From an uncultured Myxococcales bacterium (GTDB lineage: Bacteria > Myxococcota_A > UBA9042 > DTJE01): 64,000 nt of DNA. The notes beneath the pieces are model-generated. The model was not told the DNA's origin, made no database searches, and worked only from the letters and a program-made list of their open reading frames with translations. Made by a program: the position numbers and the translations under genes. Below are positions 36,234-45,367 of this stretch, in pieces (the first letter of the stretch is position 1; each line of letters begins with the position of its first letter). The DNA lies in assembly GCA_903936705.1 (NCBI GenBank), contig CAIZWN010000035.1, positions 1 to 64,000 on the forward strand, given 5' to 3'.

Positions 36234-36887
36234 ATGCGCTGGGAAATCCTTGTTCCGGTGGCACTCCTCTTAGGCGGCACGGCATCCGCCCATCCCGGAA
36301 CTCTTGGTAGGGACGGCTGCCATGCTTGCCGGCACAATTGCGAAAAGCTGGGCCTGGTTGCCGGTGCAAGGCATTGCCACCCCGAGCGCAACGAACAATC
36401 GATGACGGCTGCGACGGCGGCAACCGGCCACAAAGGTTCTGCGGACAAGGCGGAAACCAGGAACGTAGCGCCCGAGCCTGTCCAGGAACGCATTGCAGCA
36501 TTCGTCGTAAGGGTCACCGACGGCGACACGTTTGTCGTCAAGACCTCCGAGGGCGAAGACAAGATTCGAATCCTGGGCATCGACTGCCCCGAGTCTTCCC
36601 ACAATGCAAAGTGCGAGCGCGACGGGAAGCAGGGCCGGCCAAGTTGCGACGCGCAGGTACCTCGAGGCGTGGATGCAAAGCGGGTGGCCCAGAATCTGGT
36701 CGAGGGGAAGAGCGTGACGCTGGAAGGCCCGTTCTCGCGCGATCCCTTCGGACGACGACTGGCCTACGTCCGCCTGGCCGACGGACGCGACTATGGACTG
36801 TTGATGGTGCGCGAGGGCCGATGCGAGGACTTCGGCTGGAAGTATCCGCATCCCAGGTCGGCGGCCTACCGCAGCCCCACGCCCTGA
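36234..36887 (+). CDS. Secreted thermonuclease-like protein with N-terminal YHYH domain
   Basis: A 217-residue protein. The ATG at 36234 has GGAG 7 nt upstream and starts a signal peptide (cleavage near TASAHP). Residues 22-52 form a YHYH-type Cys/His motif (GRDGCHACRHNCEKLGL...RHCHPE), followed by a linker. A staphylococcal-nuclease (SNase) domain occupies about 85-210, with VTDGDTFVV, RILGIDCPES, RDPFGRRLAYV and a GREDYG-like GRDYGLLMVREG stretch. The catalytic Arg and Asp/Glu positions appear present. It probably degrades nucleic acid in the periplasm or outside the cell. It follows the VWA lipoprotein gene by 42 nt and runs convergently into comEC, ending 13 nt from it. Confidence 0.85.
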   Translation: MRWEILVPVALLLGGTASAHPGTLGRDGCHACRHNCEKLGLVAGARHCHPERNEQSMTAATAATGHKGSADKAETRNVAPEPVQERIAAFVVRVTDGDTFVVKTSEGEDKIRILGIDCPESSHNAKCERDGKQGRPSCDAQVPRGVDAKRVAQNLVEGKSVTLEGPFSRDPFGRRLAYVRLADGRDYGLLMVREGRCEDFGWKYPHPRSAAYRSPTP

Positions 36888-36900
36888 ATCTGTTCACTGG

Positions 36901-39345
36901 TCATGGCTTTGAAGGCACCGCAGGCTTGAATCGAGGCCCCGGGGTCCTGGTTCCACCTACGGTGATCGACCCATCCGATTCCACCACCGCCGTCACATCG
37001 CCGACCTCGGTGGTCGCCAACAGGTTCGCCCCAACCGCATGGACCCTGCCGGCAGTCCGGGGCGAAAGTTCGCGCTGGCGCCTGGTTCGATAGCCCGACA
37101 CCACTACAACCTCCGGGCGCACGGCTTCAAGGAACGCGGGACTGGACGCCCCCGGGCTGCCGTGATGACCCAGCTTCAGAACGTCTGCGTGCAGGTCGAT
37201 TCCGGAGTCCACCAGCGCCTCTTCGCCATCAATTTCCAGGTCGCCGGTCATCAGAATTGAACGGCCTTTCCAGGCCAGACGAAAAACCAGCGAGGCCGCG
37301 TTGCCTTTTGCTGGCACAAATGGCGCCGGCGAAAGTACCGGCGATGGATCTACGCACCCGGGCATCGGGTCCACGCCCTCGATTGCACACCTTACCGGAA
37401 TGCCCATTTCGCGCGCCCCTGCCAGCATCCCGGCAAGAGGTTCCACGTTCATGGCTGGGCAGGACGGGATTACCTCACCGATGGACAGGGCCCGCAGCAA
37501 AAAAGGGACTCCTCCGACATGGTCCTCGTCAGCGTGAGTCAGCACCAGCCCGTCCAGCCGGTCGATTCCGGCGGCGCGCAGTTTTGCGACCAGACCTGAC
37601 GGGCGTTCGGCGATTCGTCCCTCACCTGCATCCACCAGAAAAGTGCGGCCAGTCGGACAGCGAACCAGGACGGCATCCCCTTTTCCAACGTCCAGAAAGG
37701 TGATCACCAGCGACTCGTCAGACGGTCGGGGCGTTCCTGGAAGCGCCAGTGCAAGTGCCAGCCCGGCCAGGGCCGCCAAAATTGTCGAGCCCGGTCGCGG
37801 CCTGGCGAGGAAGGCAATGGCCGCGAAGGACAGGGACAGTACCGCGGCAAACACCAGAAGATGCGGCGCGACCAGATTTGGCAGCGCCCGCGCGGCCACA
37901 CGCTGGGTCCACAGGAAGGCATCAAGAATCCACCCAACCGGCGGCGCGGCCAGGGACATCAGACCCGGCGCGACGCCAGCCACGACAACCAGTCCCAGGG
38001 CGGCCGGCATCACGATCAACGTTGTCGCGGGAATGGCGAACAGGTTGGCCAGCGGACCGGCTGGGCCAGTCTGACGAAACGCCAGCAGCGTCAGCGGAGT
38101 CGTGGCCAGGGTCGCCGCAATCGACGACGCGAGGGCGATCAACATAACCCTCGCAGTCCTGACAGGCCACGCAAGATCCCCGGCAGGAACTTCCCGCCAC
38201 CGCACCGGCAGCATCATGGCTACAAGGGGCGGCCCCAGGAATGCCAGGCCAAGGATCGCGCCGTACGACAGAAGAAACGAGATCGACATGGCATCACAGG
38301 GCCAGACAATCAGGGACGCAAGACCTGTCGTGGCGACTGCCGTCTCGACCGCCTGCGGCCGTCCCAGAAGCGCTCCGAAGGCAGCCATTGTGAACATGCC
38401 GGCCGATCGCACTGCCGGCGGCGGCGAGTTCGCCAACAGCGACACTCCCCACGCTGCCAGGATCGCGGCGCCCATGTGCCAGGCCACAAGGTTCACTGAC
38501 GGCTGCACGCGAACCAGGATCGGCCCCAGCAGGCGCACTACCACCAGGCCCACGAGAAAGGCCGCGGCGGCCACGTGCAGACCAGACACGCTAAGCACGT
38601 GGGCAGTGCCAAGGGCTGCAAGATCGGCTCGCGTACCGGCATCAATCCCGTTCCCCTCGCCCAGCAGCACCGCCAGGGCAAAGTCCGCAGCCGGACCGTC
38701 CAGGTGCTGACGCAGGCGCGTGGCCAGAAGCGACCTGACCCTGTCCATCGACCGCTCGTCAGGCAGGCCGGGCCCAGCCAAAACAACGACATCGGACTCG
38801 GCCACAATGGCCAGGCTCGGCCTGGGCGGGCCTCGCGGCCATGCCGGCGAGACGGCATCGGTTGGACGAGACGGGGGCAGCCACCAGGCGCGCAAACCGA
38901 CCACTCGCCCCTCCGGCAGGTCCAGAAACCCCGAAAACCGGATGCGAACCGCACCATCGTCAGGCGGCAGTGCCATGCCCGACGGGTCCCACATCTGCAG
39001 AAGCTGCGCGTCGGCCTGCGTCGCCATCCGATGCCGCTGGACGACTCGAGTGATCAGAACCTCGGCCCGGATGGCCTCGGAAGGCGGCGGCATCCCGGCA
39101 CCTGGCGCCGGTGCGGCAACATCGATGCCCCCCCGCAAGGCCCCCAGTACAACCATGGCCCACAGAGGCGCGAAGACCCTTGGCGGACGCAATCGGCAGG
39201 CAAACAGAACAAGCCTGGTTATGAAAGCGACGCATGCTATTTGGGCAATGGCCAGCACCGGCCCGAACAGCCCGGACAACAGTATCCCGCCCAGCAAGGC
39301 CAGGAACGCAGACAAGGCAAGGGGTACTGGAGGTCGCCGATTCAC
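36901..39345 (-). CDS. comEC: DNA uptake channel protein ComEC/Rec2
   Basis: An 814-residue inner-membrane protein. It has N-terminal helices, an OB-like DUF4131 region (about 90-190) and the competence core with GEGNGIDAGTRADLAALGTAHVLSVSGLHVA. Many transmembrane helices follow (about 260-520). A C-terminal metallo-beta-lactamase domain (about 545-780) carries FLDVGKGDAVLV, THADEDHVGG, MTGDLE and LKLGHHGS. ComEC carries single-stranded DNA across the inner membrane during transformation, and the C-terminal domain is thought to degrade the other strand. The GTG at 39345 is the annotated start; no clear ribosome site is seen, so it is uncertain. Confidence 0.93.
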   Translation of the reverse strand: MNRRPPVPLALSAFLALLGGILLSGLFGPVLAIAQIACVAFITRLVLFACRLRPPRVFAPLWAMVVLGALRGGIDVAAPAPGAGMPPPSEAIRAEVLITRVVQRHRMATQADAQLLQMWDPSGMALPPDDGAVRIRFSGFLDLPEGRVVGLRAWWLPPSRPTDAVSPAWPRGPPRPSLAIVAESDVVVLAGPGLPDERSMDRVRSLLATRLRQHLDGPAADFALAVLLGEGNGIDAGTRADLAALGTAHVLSVSGLHVAAAAFLVGLVVVRLLGPILVRVQPSVNLVAWHMGAAILAAWGVSLLANSPPPAVRSAGMFTMAAFGALLGRPQAVETAVATTGLASLIVWPCDAMSISFLLSYGAILGLAFLGPPLVAMMLPVRWREVPAGDLAWPVRTARVMLIALASSIAATLATTPLTLLAFRQTGPAGPLANLFAIPATTLIVMPAALGLVVVAGVAPGLMSLAAPPVGWILDAFLWTQRVAARALPNLVAPHLLVFAAVLSLSFAAIAFLARPRPGSTILAALAGLALALALPGTPRPSDESLVITFLDVGKGDAVLVRCPTGRTFLVDAGEGRIAERPSGLVAKLRAAGIDRLDGLVLTHADEDHVGGVPFLLRALSIGEVIPSCPAMNVEPLAGMLAGAREMGIPVRCAIEGVDPMPGCVDPSPVLSPAPFVPAKGNAASLVFRLAWKGRSILMTGDLEIDGEEALVDSGIDLHADVLKLGHHGSPGASSPAFLEAVRPEVVVVSGYRTRRQRELSPRTAGRVHAVGANLLATTEVGDVTAVVESDGSITVGGTRTPGPRFKPAVPSKP

Positions 39346-39501
39346 AAGATACTATCGGCCCAACCAACCGATTGTTCCGCCCGATTCTTGTGATGAAATT
39401 TGGGAAGAATCAGGCTGTCTTCCCTGGACCGAAGCAAACTGGTACAAAAGGCCAACACCCTGGAATTGGCCAACTAAGACGACATCACAAATGCCAATCG
39501 T

Positions 39502-42501
39502 CTAGGTCGTCAGGCAGAGGGTCTCGTAGTCGATCACGAACCTGTCGCCCGCGCCGGGCATGCACGTTCCCGCGGGATCGAAGATAACCGAGTTGGATGG
39601 CGCGTCGTAACGGTAACCCGAACTGCACAAGGTTCCGTTCAATTTAAGCGTAACGGTCGCCGGATCTGCAAGGCGAGTCAGGAAGAACTGGACCTTCGGG
39701 CGGAAGGTGACGTCGCCAATCTTCTTCATGATACTGCTGTACGAGGATTCGCAAATCGAACCGGCCTGGCCATTGGTATCAGTCGAAACCTGCAGATAAC
39801 GGGCTCCGTTCTCGGCCGTACCACCGTCGGCCGCGAGGCAATCGCCACCACCAGTTGCCGGCACGCCCGTGACGCCAACTATCGAGTTGAAGTGCATCAT
39901 GTCGGTGTTGTACCAGCCCTTGATGTTCTTCATGAAATCGATGTAGAAGGGCAGCCCGCCAGGCGACTGGTCCTCCTCGTCCGACAGGACCACCAGTTCC
40001 AACTGTGCGTTTTCGCGGAGGAACCCGGCATTGAATCCGCCGCACTTGCCCTCGACGCAGGAATAGGCGCACTTGGCAGGGTCGGGACAGATATTCAGGT
40101 CGCCCGTACAGTCGATATCTACCTTGCATGCGATACCGGTGTCTGTTGCCAACGGTGCGGACAAGGCGACCTGGGCCGCCTGCAACCCGGATTCCTGGGG
40201 ATCGGAACCGCCGTCGCAGCCATAATTGGTCAACTGGAGGAAGGATCCACCGTTGGTCTTGGTCATGTACCGAGGCGACACTTGGACATCTCCACGATTC
40301 AGTCTGCCAAGCACTTTTTCAATAACCACGTTCACGCTCACTGAACCCATGTGGTAGTCGCTGTTCCATATGTTCGCGCTAGCCATGAAGTCGCTGAAGG
40401 ACTGGTTAAGGCGAACCTGTTCCTCGCACATCGAGCCCGAATCGTCGATGATCCACAGGATGTCGACTTCCTGGCCTGTGACCTGCGTGAACTGTTCCGT
40501 CTGGTGCGTCTCGTAGGTACCCGAACCCGATAGATTCACCAGTACGTTCGGCGATGAGGTGTCGGTCGCGGAGATCTGCATCGAGCAGGTGTCCGAACCC
40601 TCGTCCTGGGGGGCGTAAACGGCCTCGATACACTTGGGAGATCCGTTCGGAACCGCCATCGGCAGCTTCGGCATGTTCTTGACCTTGAACTCGGCTGAAC
40701 AACCATTCAACGCAATGTCGTTCACCATAAGCGAGGCATTGCCCGAGTTGTAGATGCAGACCTTGTAGGTCTTGCTGTAGCAACCGATGGTGGTCACTCC
40801 GAACTTGAGCTCGCCGGGCAGGACACTGATCTTCGCGATACTCGATGCCCCCTGGATGTTCGGCCGATAGGTCAAGGGAGCGCCTGTTCCAGCAGGCAAC
40901 CTGATGATATCGGCGGACACTGGGTCCCTCACTTGAACTCCCAGCAACGCGAAATTCAGATTCGTCAGTCCGAATAGCTGGCTGGACGACGGCGGGTTGA
41001 AGCGCACCGTCATCGTGGTGGTCGAGCCGGCCGCCAGTTCAGCGTTGATCGCGGGCTCGCCACTCAACTGGAAAATCTGCGATTTGCCGCCAGTCATCGG
41101 CTCTGGACATGTTGCGCCGCCAAACATATCAGATGGACAATCTGCAATCATGGCTGCGACATATGAACATGGACCGGTTCCCACGTTCACCAGGTTCATC
41201 GGTCTCTCGGACGGCCATCCGATTGCGACGGTACCGAAGTTCAGGCCCGATGGAACCAACGCCATCTTGCAAACCGGAGCGCCTGACCGCGTGACGGTGA
41301 TGGGAACGTCCATGGTTTCGTAGCCGGCGTAGTTCGAGATGATCCGCAATTTCGCAGTGACCCCGCCCGTGTCGGGACCGAGGTTGGTGAACACTACCTT
41401 GATGGCGCTGGACGTGTTGCCCTGGATCGTGCAAACGTCGCCTGAATCGGCGGCGCAGGCAGTCGAGTTGATCGCGAACTCGACTCCGTACTGGGTATCG
41501 GAAACCTCAACGATCTCCATCTTGGTGATATTCAGAACGCCCGAGCCAACGTTCTGCAGGGTTACCTGGCTCTCGACAGGGGTCCTCAGGGCACCGAAGC
41601 CAAGGTCTATCACGTTTGGTACGACGACCAGCTTGGACGCATCGACACTTCCGTACACCGGAACGAATGTCTGCTGCATCGGGTCGTTACTCGCGATCAC
41701 CAACGAGCACAATGGATTGCCGTCATCGGGCGTGACCTCGGTCGGGGTCCACGCAATCTGGAACTGAACCGAGCCGCTGCCAGGGGCAATGTGAAGATCC
41801 TCGGTCGGCTGGTTCTTCACAACAACCTTGCAGATTGTTTCGGGTGGCGACAGAGTCAGTCCGCCAGCAGAAATCACCAGGTCGATGTTCCCCTGGTTCT
41901 GGACCTCCAGCAGCAACGTCTTTTCCTGGTTCAGCTTAACCAGCCCGAAATGCAATTCTCCCGGCATTGCCACCAGCAGAGGGCTCAGCTCACCACCGGT
42001 AACATCGAATGATGCGGCCTGCCGCTGGCCCCCCGAGTCGCCCTCGACTACCAGCTTCGATTCGTCACTGCCTCCACCGGTCGGCGCATACTTCATCACA
42101 AGGTAGACAATCTCGGCCGGGGCCAACTCGAACGGGAACGTCTTGCCTTCAGGATACTGTTCGATAGTGAAATCAGTGCTGCCGTCAAAACGCAGGTTCA
42201 TCGACGAGATCGTGATCGGCGACGACCCCGAGTTCTGCAGCTTCACTTCCAGAATCAGACTCTTGCCGGATTCGATCTGCCCGAAATCGATCGGGTCTGG
42301 ATTTGCGACGATGTTCGCCGGCGGCAATACGACGTGGATTTCGCTGTCCAACCCTAAATCCGCAGCATCAGCAGGAAGATCCTGGACTTCACCAGGCAGG
42401 TCACGGGCGTCGTCGCTGGACCCAGGCCGGGTTGGCGCAAACATGCAACCCGCAAAAGCAAACCCCAACAACCCGACGACAAGACCAAGGTGCCTGTGCA
42501 T
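39502..42501 (-). CDS. Large lipoprotein: choice-of-anchor-D repeats plus von Willebrand A domain (paralogue 2)
   Basis: A 999-residue predicted lipoprotein starting at the ATG at 42501, with GGGAG upstream and lipobox FAGC. An Asp-rich linker (DDARDLPGEVQDLPADAADLGLD) precedes choice-of-anchor-D repeats (PNPIDFGQIESGKS, PNVIDLGFGALRTP, PSGLNFGTVAIGW, PGELKFGVTTIGC). The von Willebrand A domain has DDSGSM near residue 684, a Cys-rich insert and LSDEEDQSP. From about residue 50 it runs in parallel with the 32931-36191 protein at very high identity to the C terminus (YETLCLT). It is inverted relative to that gene, and comEC and the nuclease lie between them. TPR/PEGA gene 42532-43803 is just upstream. 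Confidence 0.87.
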   Translation of the reverse strand: MHRHLGLVVGLLGFAFAGCMFAPTRPGSSDDARDLPGEVQDLPADAADLGLDSEIHVVLPPANIVANPDPIDFGQIESGKSLILEVKLQNSGSSPITISSMNLRFDGSTDFTIEQYPEGKTFPFELAPAEIVYLVMKYAPTGGGSDESKLVVEGDSGGQRQAASFDVTGGELSPLLVAMPGELHFGLVKLNQEKTLLLEVQNQGNIDLVISAGGLTLSPPETICKVVVKNQPTEDLHIAPGSGSVQFQIAWTPTEVTPDDGNPLCSLVIASNDPMQQTFVPVYGSVDASKLVVVPNVIDLGFGALRTPVESQVTLQNVGSGVLNITKMEIVEVSDTQYGVEFAINSTACAADSGDVCTIQGNTSSAIKVVFTNLGPDTGGVTAKLRIISNYAGYETMDVPITVTRSGAPVCKMALVPSGLNFGTVAIGWPSERPMNLVNVGTGPCSYVAAMIADCPSDMFGGATCPEPMTGGKSQIFQLSGEPAINAELAAGSTTTMTVRFNPPSSSQLFGLTNLNFALLGVQVRDPVSADIIRLPAGTGAPLTYRPNIQGASSIAKISVLPGELKFGVTTIGCYSKTYKVCIYNSGNASLMVNDIALNGCSAEFKVKNMPKLPMAVPNGSPKCIEAVYAPQDEGSDTCSMQISATDTSSPNVLVNLSGSGTYETHQTEQFTQVTGQEVDILWIIDDSGSMCEEQVRLNQSFSDFMASANIWNSDYHMGSVSVNVVIEKVLGRLNRGDVQVSPRYMTKTNGGSFLQLTNYGCDGGSDPQESGLQAAQVALSAPLATDTGIACKVDIDCTGDLNICPDPAKCAYSCVEGKCGGFNAGFLRENAQLELVVLSDEEDQSPGGLPFYIDFMKNIKGWYNTDMMHFNSIVGVTGVPATGGGDCLAADGGTAENGARYLQVSTDTNGQAGSICESSYSSIMKKIGDVTFRPKVQFFLTRLADPATVTLKLNGTLCSSGYRYDAPSNSVIFDPAGTCMPGAGDRFVIDYETLCLTT

Positions 42502-42531
42502 TGCATCAACTCCCGCCAGCAATCCGGAAAT

Positions 42532-43803
42532 TCACCACCGAACCAGGGCGGTCAAACCGGGAGTTCCGCCCGGCCCAGCGGGGGCCACTGCCGCCTTTTT
42601 CGAATCAGGCACGAAGTACAGGATTATCCCTGTCAGCAGTGCTGCGCCACCTACAGACCACAACCCGATCGAGACATCCCGCTTCAGCTTGGCGCTGTCG
42701 AACTTTGATTGAACCTTGTCCCACTCCCTTTCCCAGTCCAGCTTGTTCATCGCCTGGTAATCGCCATAGCCAAGACCGTAGGTAACACCGCCAGCCACCG
42801 CCGCTGCGATGCCAGTTGCAATGCAGGTCCAGGCCGCGATACGCATTGGCTTCATGCCGGATGCAGCACGGACAGTCTGAACCGCTGCTCTGCTGGACGC
42901 GCCGGAGGGCTTTACCGCCGATGGAACCGCGTCAGGCTTGGCCGCAACGGCCCTTGCCGGTACTGCTGCAATCGCCTCGACTGGTGTCGCTGCCTGAGGT
43001 GGCTTGGCTGCCGCGGTCGATGGCGCTGTCGAAACCGGCCGGGCCACCGCAGCCGAAGACACAGCAGCAGGCGCCGGCACGACTGCCGGAGCAACCAGGA
43101 CCGCCGGGGCCGCTGAAGCTGCCGGAACTGCCCGACCTGCCGAAACTACCGGGGACGCCGGGGCTGCCGGCGTGGCCGGAACCACAACAACCACCTTGGC
43201 TGCAGCAGACGACGTGACAGGCGGCGCTGAAGGCTGCGCGGCAAGAACCTTCAACGCAAAACCCACCCGCACCTCATCCCCTGAATTCAAGACTACGGTC
43301 CGGCGTTCAGGAAGGTGATTGTCAAGACGGACAATCACCTCGTGCCGGCCTCGGACCAGGTCCAGGGTGGCAGGCGTTTTTGAGGAGGCCACTGTATTTC
43401 CATCGATCTCGATCGATGCCCCCGGCGGATTTGACTCGACCCACAACTTCCCGGGGATCCTGTCCAGGACTGCGTCCAGGCGCAACTGGCCCTTCGCCCG
43501 CCGCTCGGAGTCAGGTTCGCGAGAAACATATTTTTCGTAGTAGGTCCGAGCTTTTACGACGTCTCCCTTCTTGTCGTAAAGCCGGCCGATGTTGTACAGC
43601 AGCGTCGGCGCAGGATCCAGAGCGTAGGCCCTCTCGAACAGACCAAGCGCCTCGTCAGCCTTCCCTTCTCCCGCCAAAACCTCGGCAATCAGCGCCATGG
43701 CTCGAGCCGTCTCGACAGGTGTCTCGGCAAAAGCCACGCTGGAACCGGCCAGTCCCAGTACTGCAACCAGAATCATCAACCAGCGCCAGCTTTGATTCAG
43801 CAC
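42532..43803 (-). CDS. TPR/PEGA protein with Pro/Ala linker and C-terminal membrane helices
   Basis: A 423-residue protein. The GTG at 43803, with AAGGGG 9 nt upstream, gives a signal peptide (WLMILVAVLGLAGSSVAFAE). A tetratricopeptide stretch (ADEALGLFERAYALDPAPTLLYNIGRLYDKKGD) and a PEGA repeat (GKLWVESNPPGASIEIDG) follow. A Pro/Ala/Val-rich linker of about 140 residues leads to two hydrophobic segments near the C terminus (WTCIATGIAAAVAGGVTYGLG and IGLWSVGGAALLTGIILYFV). Proteins of this plan are frequent in Myxococcales, and function is unknown. It is probably co-transcribed with the lipoprotein gene 30 nt downstream. Confidence 0.82.
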   Translation of the reverse strand: MLNQSWRWLMILVAVLGLAGSSVAFAETPVETARAMALIAEVLAGEGKADEALGLFERAYALDPAPTLLYNIGRLYDKKGDVVKARTYYEKYVSREPDSERRAKGQLRLDAVLDRIPGKLWVESNPPGASIEIDGNTVASSKTPATLDLVRGRHEVIVRLDNHLPERRTVVLNSGDEVRVGFALKVLAAQPSAPPVTSSAAAKVVVVVPATPAAPASPVVSAGRAVPAASAAPAVLVAPAVVPAPAAVSSAAVARPVSTAPSTAAAKPPQAATPVEAIAAVPARAVAAKPDAVPSAVKPSGASSRAAVQTVRAASGMKPMRIAAWTCIATGIAAAVAGGVTYGLGYGDYQAMNKLDWEREWDKVQSKFDSAKLKRDVSIGLWSVGGAALLTGIILYFVPDSKKAAVAPAGPGGTPGLTALVRW

Positions 43804-44027
43804 GATGAAACCCCTTTTGAACAAACCGCACCCATTGTTCACACGCCAACCAAGCATGACGGCAGGTCTGCGACATAGTCTAGACCACATGGCCGCAATG
43901 GTCGATAACGACCTTGCGACCGGGTCGATGGTCGTGCAACCGAGATTAATCCAAGCACCCAAGCCACCGATACTTTGCTTCCGCGCCTGAAGATTATTTG
44001 TCGGTTTGCAGTGGAGGCAACCGTGCG

Positions 44028-44395
44028 AATCCTGTTCCTGGCGATCGGGATGTACCTTGCGCTGGCTGAAGACCCCGAGAAGGGCCGGGTGATCGCGATC
44101 ACTATTGGCGACCCACCCAAGCTAGTGGACATGGATTTCGAACTGTTCGAGTCGGACTACTACTCCCACAGCGAAATTTGAGACCTGTTCATTGTGACGA
44201 TGCTGCCCATAGTGTTCCAGCAACTGGCTGCCAAGCCGATCACCTTTGCAATCCCGTCGTTCCCCCGACACCCTGATCAATGGCCGCCCCGCCAACGCAA
44301 ACCGAGTCAGTCAGGCATTGCGCTGCCAGATCAACCGCAGCGCCTGCAGGGTCTGATCCAAAATGGCCTAGTTGATCGCTGTCGAATCGCCGCAC
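44028..44395 (+). pseudogene. Decayed copy of the 3' end of the 7015-10011 lipoprotein gene plus the end of coaX
   Basis: This block aligns with about 9624-10132. It carries the frame coding ALAEDPEKG...IAITIGDPPKLVDMDFELFESDYYS, then a TGA where the parent has lysine (SEI followed by stop, against SEIKDLF). After GTCGTTC (44256-44262) exactly 142 bp of the parent (between GTCGTTC at 9849 and GTCGTTC at 9991) is missing. The block then continues through the parent's stop into the coaX 3' end. It is therefore a DNA segment copy that crossed a gene boundary, not a gene family member. Confidence 0.8.
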
Positions 44396-44458
44396 CGCCG
44401 GGTGGAACTCAAACCTCGGATGCGCTACCCTTTCAGAGGCACGAACAGGAAACCGAAC

Positions 44459-44683
44459 GTGAGTGCGGCACGCGCGAAACTACACGAGATTGCGGACAAG
44501 TTGACGGAGGAAGATGCAGCGCTCGTGCTGACCATTGCGCGGACACTGGCCCGCCGTCGCAAGCCGAGAATCCCTGTCGAGATTCCGACCCGCCAGGAGG
44601 CCGCGGAAATCCGTCAACGTCAGGCTGAAGCCCGCAATGGAACTGAGCCATTTGAGGACGTGTGCCGGGAACTAGGTTATTGA
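44459..44683 (+). CDS. Putative antitoxin of a RelE-type pair
   Basis: A 74-residue protein (SAARAKLHEIADKLTEEDAALVLTIARTLARRR...EIRQRQAEARNGTEPFEDVCRELGY). It is helical and charged, as small antitoxins are, and resembles the antitoxins found before RelE/ParE toxins that start with a helical pair and end in a toxin-binding tail. The GTG at 44459 has AGGA 8 nt upstream; an ATG at 44420 would give 87 residues. It ends 3 nt before the toxin gene. DNA binding is inferred only. Confidence 0.65.
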   Translation: MSAARAKLHEIADKLTEEDAALVLTIARTLARRRKPRIPVEIPTRQEAAEIRQRQAEARNGTEPFEDVCRELGY

Positions 44684-44686
44684 CGC

Positions 44687-44944
44687 ATGGCATACTCTGT
44701 CGAGATCCCGAAGTCTGTGAAGAAAGAACTTGAGGCACTTCCCAGGCAGATCGGCGAACGGGTGGTTGCCGCGGTCCGCAAACTCACAGTTGATCCGAGG
44801 CCCGAAGGTTGCGTCAAACTGGCGGGGTTCCGGGACACCTATCGGATCAGAGTGGGAGACTACCGCGTGGTCTATGAAATTCACGACCTGATCTTGCGGG
44901 TATTGCTCTTGAAGGTCGGACACCGGCGCGAGGTCTACCGTTGA
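44687..44944 (+). CDS. RelE/ParE superfamily toxin
   Basis: An 85-residue protein: YSVEIPKSVKKELEALPRQIGERVVAAVRKL...KLAGFRDTYRIRVGDYRVVYEI...LLKVGHRREVYR. This is the full RelE signature, including the RIRVGDYRVVYEI strand and the C-terminal HRREVY with catalytic-type Arg/His/Tyr. Members cleave mRNA on the ribosome or, for ParE relatives, target gyrase. The pair lies between two decayed copies of the same parent sequence. Confidence 0.88.
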   Translation: MAYSVEIPKSVKKELEALPRQIGERVVAAVRKLTVDPRPEGCVKLAGFRDTYRIRVGDYRVVYEIHDLILRVLLLKVGHRREVYR

Positions 44945-45021
44945 GTCCCGACCCTGGCCCGCGGACTGCTACCTCGTTTGCTACCCCCTGCCCGGCCCAA
45001 AGGCCGAGAAGTGACCATTTC

Positions 45022-45236
45022 ACCTGTTCCTGGTGACGATGCTGCCCATAATGTTCCAGCAACTGGCTGCCAAGCCGATCACCTTCGCAATCCCGTCGTT
45101 CAACCTGGCAAGCCTGGCCGTCAGCAACCCGCTAATCACCCTGCCGAACAAGGATCTCGTCATAGTCCCGAAGGTTCTTCAGCACGACAAGGGTTATCTG
45201 GACATCTCGGCGGACCTGGAATTGCGCGATACTGTC
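45022..45236 (+). pseudogene. Second decayed copy of the lipoprotein gene 3' region
   Basis: Aligns without gaps to 9776-9990. The reading frame TMLPIMFQQLAAKPITFAIPSFNLASLA...KDLVIVPKVLQHDKGYLDISADLELRD is open, with about 15 base differences, and ends at a nearby stop (45242-45244). There is no signal sequence or ribosome site, so this is a remnant. It overlaps the first copy (44028-44395) over the parent interval 9776-9855, so the two cannot be halves of one simple split gene. Confidence 0.8.
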
Positions 45237-45367
45237 TTGAACTGATTAGGCAAACCAGGTTTCTAGCTGGTACGGATCAAGACTTCTCTTTACACACGAT
45301 GCCGGTACAATGGCTTCCATACTGGCACTGGGCATAATCATTCCTTCTTGTTGGTGGAGGTCAACTC

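Noticed and set aside
39346-39501. Regulatory or coding content between comEC and the second VWA lipoprotein
   Set aside because: A possible -10-like TAGTAT lies 3 nt before the comEC GTG but has no -35 partner; nothing else was recognised.
44194-44628. 144-residue ORF starting in the remnant
   Set aside because: It joins the remnant frame to unrelated sequence after the 142 bp deletion; the antitoxin in another frame has better support.
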